Of a DNA stretch of 64,000 nucleotides, positions 61,368-64,000 are shown one piece after another. Every line of letters starts with the position of its first letter. The first letter of the stretch is position 1. Location of the stretch: IMG/VR virus record IMGVR_UViG_3300033146_005596, positions 1 to 64,000 of that record. One strand, given 5' to 3'. This DNA comes from a virus. The notes under the pieces were generated by a model. It saw nothing but the letters and a program-made list of their open reading frames with translations, was not told the origin of the DNA and did no database searches. The translations under genes were made by a program, and so were the position numbers.

Positions 61368-64000
61368 ATGGCAAAAGTTAATGGTCAAATTTGGCTTAAG
61401 AATGATACTAAACAACTAAAATATAAACTCGACGGGTTAGTAAGGTCTGTAGTTCCTGAAAACGTATATGAAAAACCAGCTGGTGACCCGCTAAGTGTTG
61501 GTACTGCAGTGTCTTTTAACTCTGATGGTAAGCTACGATATACTAACCCAAATATTGACAGGAAAAGTTTAGGTATTATTTTAGCGATAGATGATGATGG
61601 TGTGAGTTGTACAGTACAGTCAAAAGGATTTATCACAATAGAAGATACCTACAATTTTTTTTCAGGCTATGACCCTTCTAAAGAAAATATTATTTATTTA
61701 TACCATATTAGTAATATAACTGCACCCTATGTTGGTTATACCCTATCTAGAGAACAAGCTGAACTAGGTTCAATTAATGTTATAGAAATTGGTACTATCC
61801 AAAGTATTGCTGACAATACTGGACCATATACAAAATACAATATAAATATATCACTAGAAGGAGATGGAAGAGGCCCTGTAGGAATAACCTCTTTAGAGTA
61901 TACCCTTGGTGAAGCTTTACCTGTCAGTGCAATCCCAATTCCAATAGCTCTAAAAAATGATGGAAAAGTTTATACTGGTAAATGGGACCCAGTAAACCCA
62001 AGTGATGAGCTTAGCAATATTGTTGGTTTTTATCTTCCTAGTACAGCTAAGAACATTGGTGATAACATTATTATAAAAACAACTGGGAGAATTAGCTATC
62101 CTGGCCTTTTAATAGGTCCTAAGTTCTTAAGTACTACTGCAGGAGCTATCGTTGACAATTCAGATTTAAACTGGTCTGTTAAGGTTGGTACCTGCTCAGG
62201 GGATGATTATTTAGACATAAACATTGAAAGAACCAAGCTAAACGAAACAGCAATCCCACTAGCAGGTATTAAAAAGACAGTAGGTGGAACTGTTGATAGT
62301 ACCCATGGTTTTGTAGCTTGTGATGGCTCAGCTATTTCAAGCTTAGCAAGTATCCCTTCAGAGAAAACAGCGCTTGAGCTTGTATTTGGAGTAGGCGGAA
62401 ATATACCTAATCAAACTGGCTACGAGATAAAAATAACTTATGCTTATGACTTAACAGAAGCAAAGCAACCTACTATCAAAAAGTTCAAATCAAATGGTAT
62501 AGTAGTAGGAGATTTAACTTCTAACTATGAAATGACTCATAATCTGTTTAACTCTAATATAACAAATCAGCTAACTGGTGATTTTAATGATTTAATTTTT
62601 AAGGCTTATGGTACCCATAGTTCAAAAGAGTATGATGTTACAGACCAGCTAACGTTTAAAAATGGTAGTACTAAAAACTCTGTTTTGATTTCAAGAAAAA
62701 ATACTTATATTTCTATATTAGAGAATACTACCTCTATACAGCTAGATAATACTGATGCTATTGAAATTAAAGTATACCATGCTGAAAATTATTATTTATA
62801 TGATGGTAATGAATTAGCAAGAGCTATTATGGAGCCTGTTGAAACAGAAGCTGAGCTAAAGGCTATAGTAGGTATGACAGATGATATTTTAGTTAATTGC
62901 CGGGATAAAGGTGTTTATAGCTATAGTAGTACTATTAACCCAGTCTTTACTAGTGAAGAACAAATAGGAAATATAAATAGTCTAGGAAGTGTAACACAGT
63001 ATATGAGCGCTTTTGTACTAGAGGGGAGCTTAGCAGATGAGACTGATTTTCATGGAGCTATATACAAGTATACAGCTTCAGATAATTATTATGTTAGACG
63101 GCTAAACTATGGAGCTCCTGATATTACTTCAGTTGCAAGCTTGAGTGGAAACGGGTTACTCTGGCCAAAGACTGACTTAGCAGGTGGTGGAGTATACTTT
63201 TGGGATTCTAGTGATGGAACAGGAAGCATAAAAAAATGGACTGGTGGCTCAAACTTTACAACAATGCAATCTGCAGCTACTTTGAGTGGATTTGGATTTA
63301 CAGAAGAGTCTTTTAAGATTCTACAGATAGCAAATGGTTTTTATTATATGGCTTTGAATGATTTTACTGACCCAACAAAAATTAAATTTGCAAAATGGCC
63401 TCTTAATTTTACTTCTCCATCAGAGCTGGTATACTTAACAGGCTTATGCGAGCCAGGTAATAGCTTGGAGCCAGTTACCTTTGCAGTATTGTCTAATGCT
63501 AAGATTGTTTATAAAACACAAGTTGCTACTTCTGGAACAACTCAATATAAGACTGTTTCAATTAGTAATGGAGGTACAGCAACTGATGTGGATATACCTG
63601 GTTTATCTCACTATTTATCTAGTACTACACAACCAGAAATACTTGGTATAAGTAATAAGCAATTTATTTTTGCAGATGAAGATAGTATGTATGGCTATGA
63701 TTTAGACACAGACTTGAAAACTGTAGTGGCTGAAAGAGCATTTATAGACAAGGGTATGATTTTAATGAACTATTCAGGGGAATACTATACTACTTATACA
63801 TTTAGTGGTGTAAATCAAGTTCAAAACCGTATTTTTGGTCCTAAGGTTCCATCAGACAGTGGTACTGGTGAGTGGGTTCAGGTGGCTAGCAAAGACTATC
63901 CTACAAGGCTAGATGCGTTGGAAACAATGGATTTATCTGGTCATATTGCAAAAAATGGTGGTGATGTCAATGGTACACAACATGTTTCTCAAGCAAACAT
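61368..64000 (+). CDS. tail fibre protein, 3' end beyond window (at least 877 aa)
   Basis: Starts MAKVNGQIWLKNDTKQLK after AAGGAGAT and stays open to the last base. Around residues 300-325 GGTVDSTHGFVACDGSAISSL resembles the phage tail-collar motif (P.GwllcDG..i). Further on there are kelch/propeller-like strands (VYFWDSSDGTGSIKKWTGG, FYYMALNDF), and near the edge DLSGHIAKNGGDVNGTQ, a common fibre linker. The receptor-binding end is not included. Confidence 0.75.
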   Translation, partial: MAKVNGQIWLKNDTKQLKYKLDGLVRSVVPENVYEKPAGDPLSVGTAVSFNSDGKLRYTNPNIDRKSLGIILAIDDDGVSCTVQSKGFITIEDTYNFFSGYDPSKENIIYLYHISNITAPYVGYTLSREQAELGSINVIEIGTIQSIADNTGPYTKYNINISLEGDGRGPVGITSLEYTLGEALPVSAIPIPIALKNDGKVYTGKWDPVNPSDELSNIVGFYLPSTAKNIGDNIIIKTTGRISYPGLLIGPKFLSTTAGAIVDNSDLNWSVKVGTCSGDDYLDINIERTKLNETAIPLAGIKKTVGGTVDSTHGFVACDGSAISSLASIPSEKTALELVFGVGGNIPNQTGYEIKITYAYDLTEAKQPTIKKFKSNGIVVGDLTSNYEMTHNLFNSNITNQLTGDFNDLIFKAYGTHSSKEYDVTDQLTFKNGSTKNSVLISRKNTYISILENTTSIQLDNTDAIEIKVYHAENYYLYDGNELARAIMEPVETEAELKAIVGMTDDILVNCRDKGVYSYSSTINPVFTSEEQIGNINSLGSVTQYMSAFVLEGSLADETDFHGAIYKYTASDNYYVRRLNYGAPDITSVASLSGNGLLWPKTDLAGGGVYFWDSSDGTGSIKKWTGGSNFTTMQSAATLSGFGFTEESFKILQIANGFYYMALNDFTDPTKIKFAKWPLNFTSPSELVYLTGLCEPGNSLEPVTFAVLSNAKIVYKTQVATSGTTQYKTVSISNGGTATDVDIPGLSHYLSSTTQPEILGISNKQFIFADEDSMYGYDLDTDLKTVVAERAFIDKGMILMNYSGEYYTTYTFSGVNQVQNRIFGPKVPSDSGTGEWVQVASKDYPTRLDALETMDLSGHIAKNGGDVNGTQHVSQAN

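Noticed and set aside
1-64000. tRNA genes, rRNA and insertion sequences
   Set aside because: No cloverleaf with GTTCRA arm, rRNA core or transposase with terminal repeats was found on either strand by eye.

Overview
The window is part of a large, AT-rich (roughly one third G+C by eye) contractile-tailed bacteriophage genome. It carries a nearly self-sufficient replisome, its own sigma factor, a GroEL-type chaperonin, dUTPase and DNA ligase. It also carries two tail blocks: chaperones, tape measure, hub and spike in one; sheath, tube, wedge and fibre genes in the other. No terminase, capsid, lysis, tRNA or RNA polymerase core gene is visible. The host cannot be named; Shine-Dalgarno sequences are strong, which argues against a Bacteroidetes-type host.

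Layout. 1-10.2 kb: mostly minus-strand tandem array of ~100-residue early genes that look like one expanded family, several frameshifted, with GroEL, DNA ligase, a deoxyribosyltransferase-like protein and a GIY-YIG relic embedded. 10.2-22.3 kb (minus): MoxR ATPase, SNF2 helicase, C-terminal part of a family A DNA polymerase carrying a C-intein, DnaB-like helicase, helicase loader, putative ssDNA-binding protein and SbcC/gp46-like protein. 22.4-24.1 kb (plus): the matching N-intein fragment of the polymerase and a late-type sigma factor. 24.7-35.2 kb (plus): tail chaperones, tape measure, hub and spike. 35.4-42.1 kb: VWA/metallopeptidase partner of the MoxR protein, acidic repeat protein, RecA, dUTPase, winged-helix protein and clamp loader. 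42.1-47.5 kb: AT-rich divergent region (origin candidate), then primase, HNH protein, FEN nuclease and SbcD/gp47. 47.6-64 kb: sheath, tube, baseplate wedge and fibre, the last running off the end.

Three promoter classes can be read directly. Early: TTTACRCA, then a strict 19-bp spacer, then TATATTATA; seven copies, all minus strand. Middle: CTTATTATAATAA, in front of replication genes. Late: ACTWATTAWA, in front of structural genes. Several middle and late promoters abut the ATG with no ribosome binding site, predicting leaderless mRNAs. At several others the promoter sequence can pair with the Shine-Dalgarno, so read-through RNA would hide the ribosome site while locally started RNA would not.

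Most unusual points: a trans-splicing DNA polymerase whose intein halves sit 7 kb apart on opposite strands behind the same promoter and which still lacks its exonuclease/motif A part; near-absence of GATC (four sites found by eye in 64 kb) with excess of TGGTACCA; an RF2-like +1 frameshift site in the tail chaperone gene; and the decaying paralogous early-gene array.
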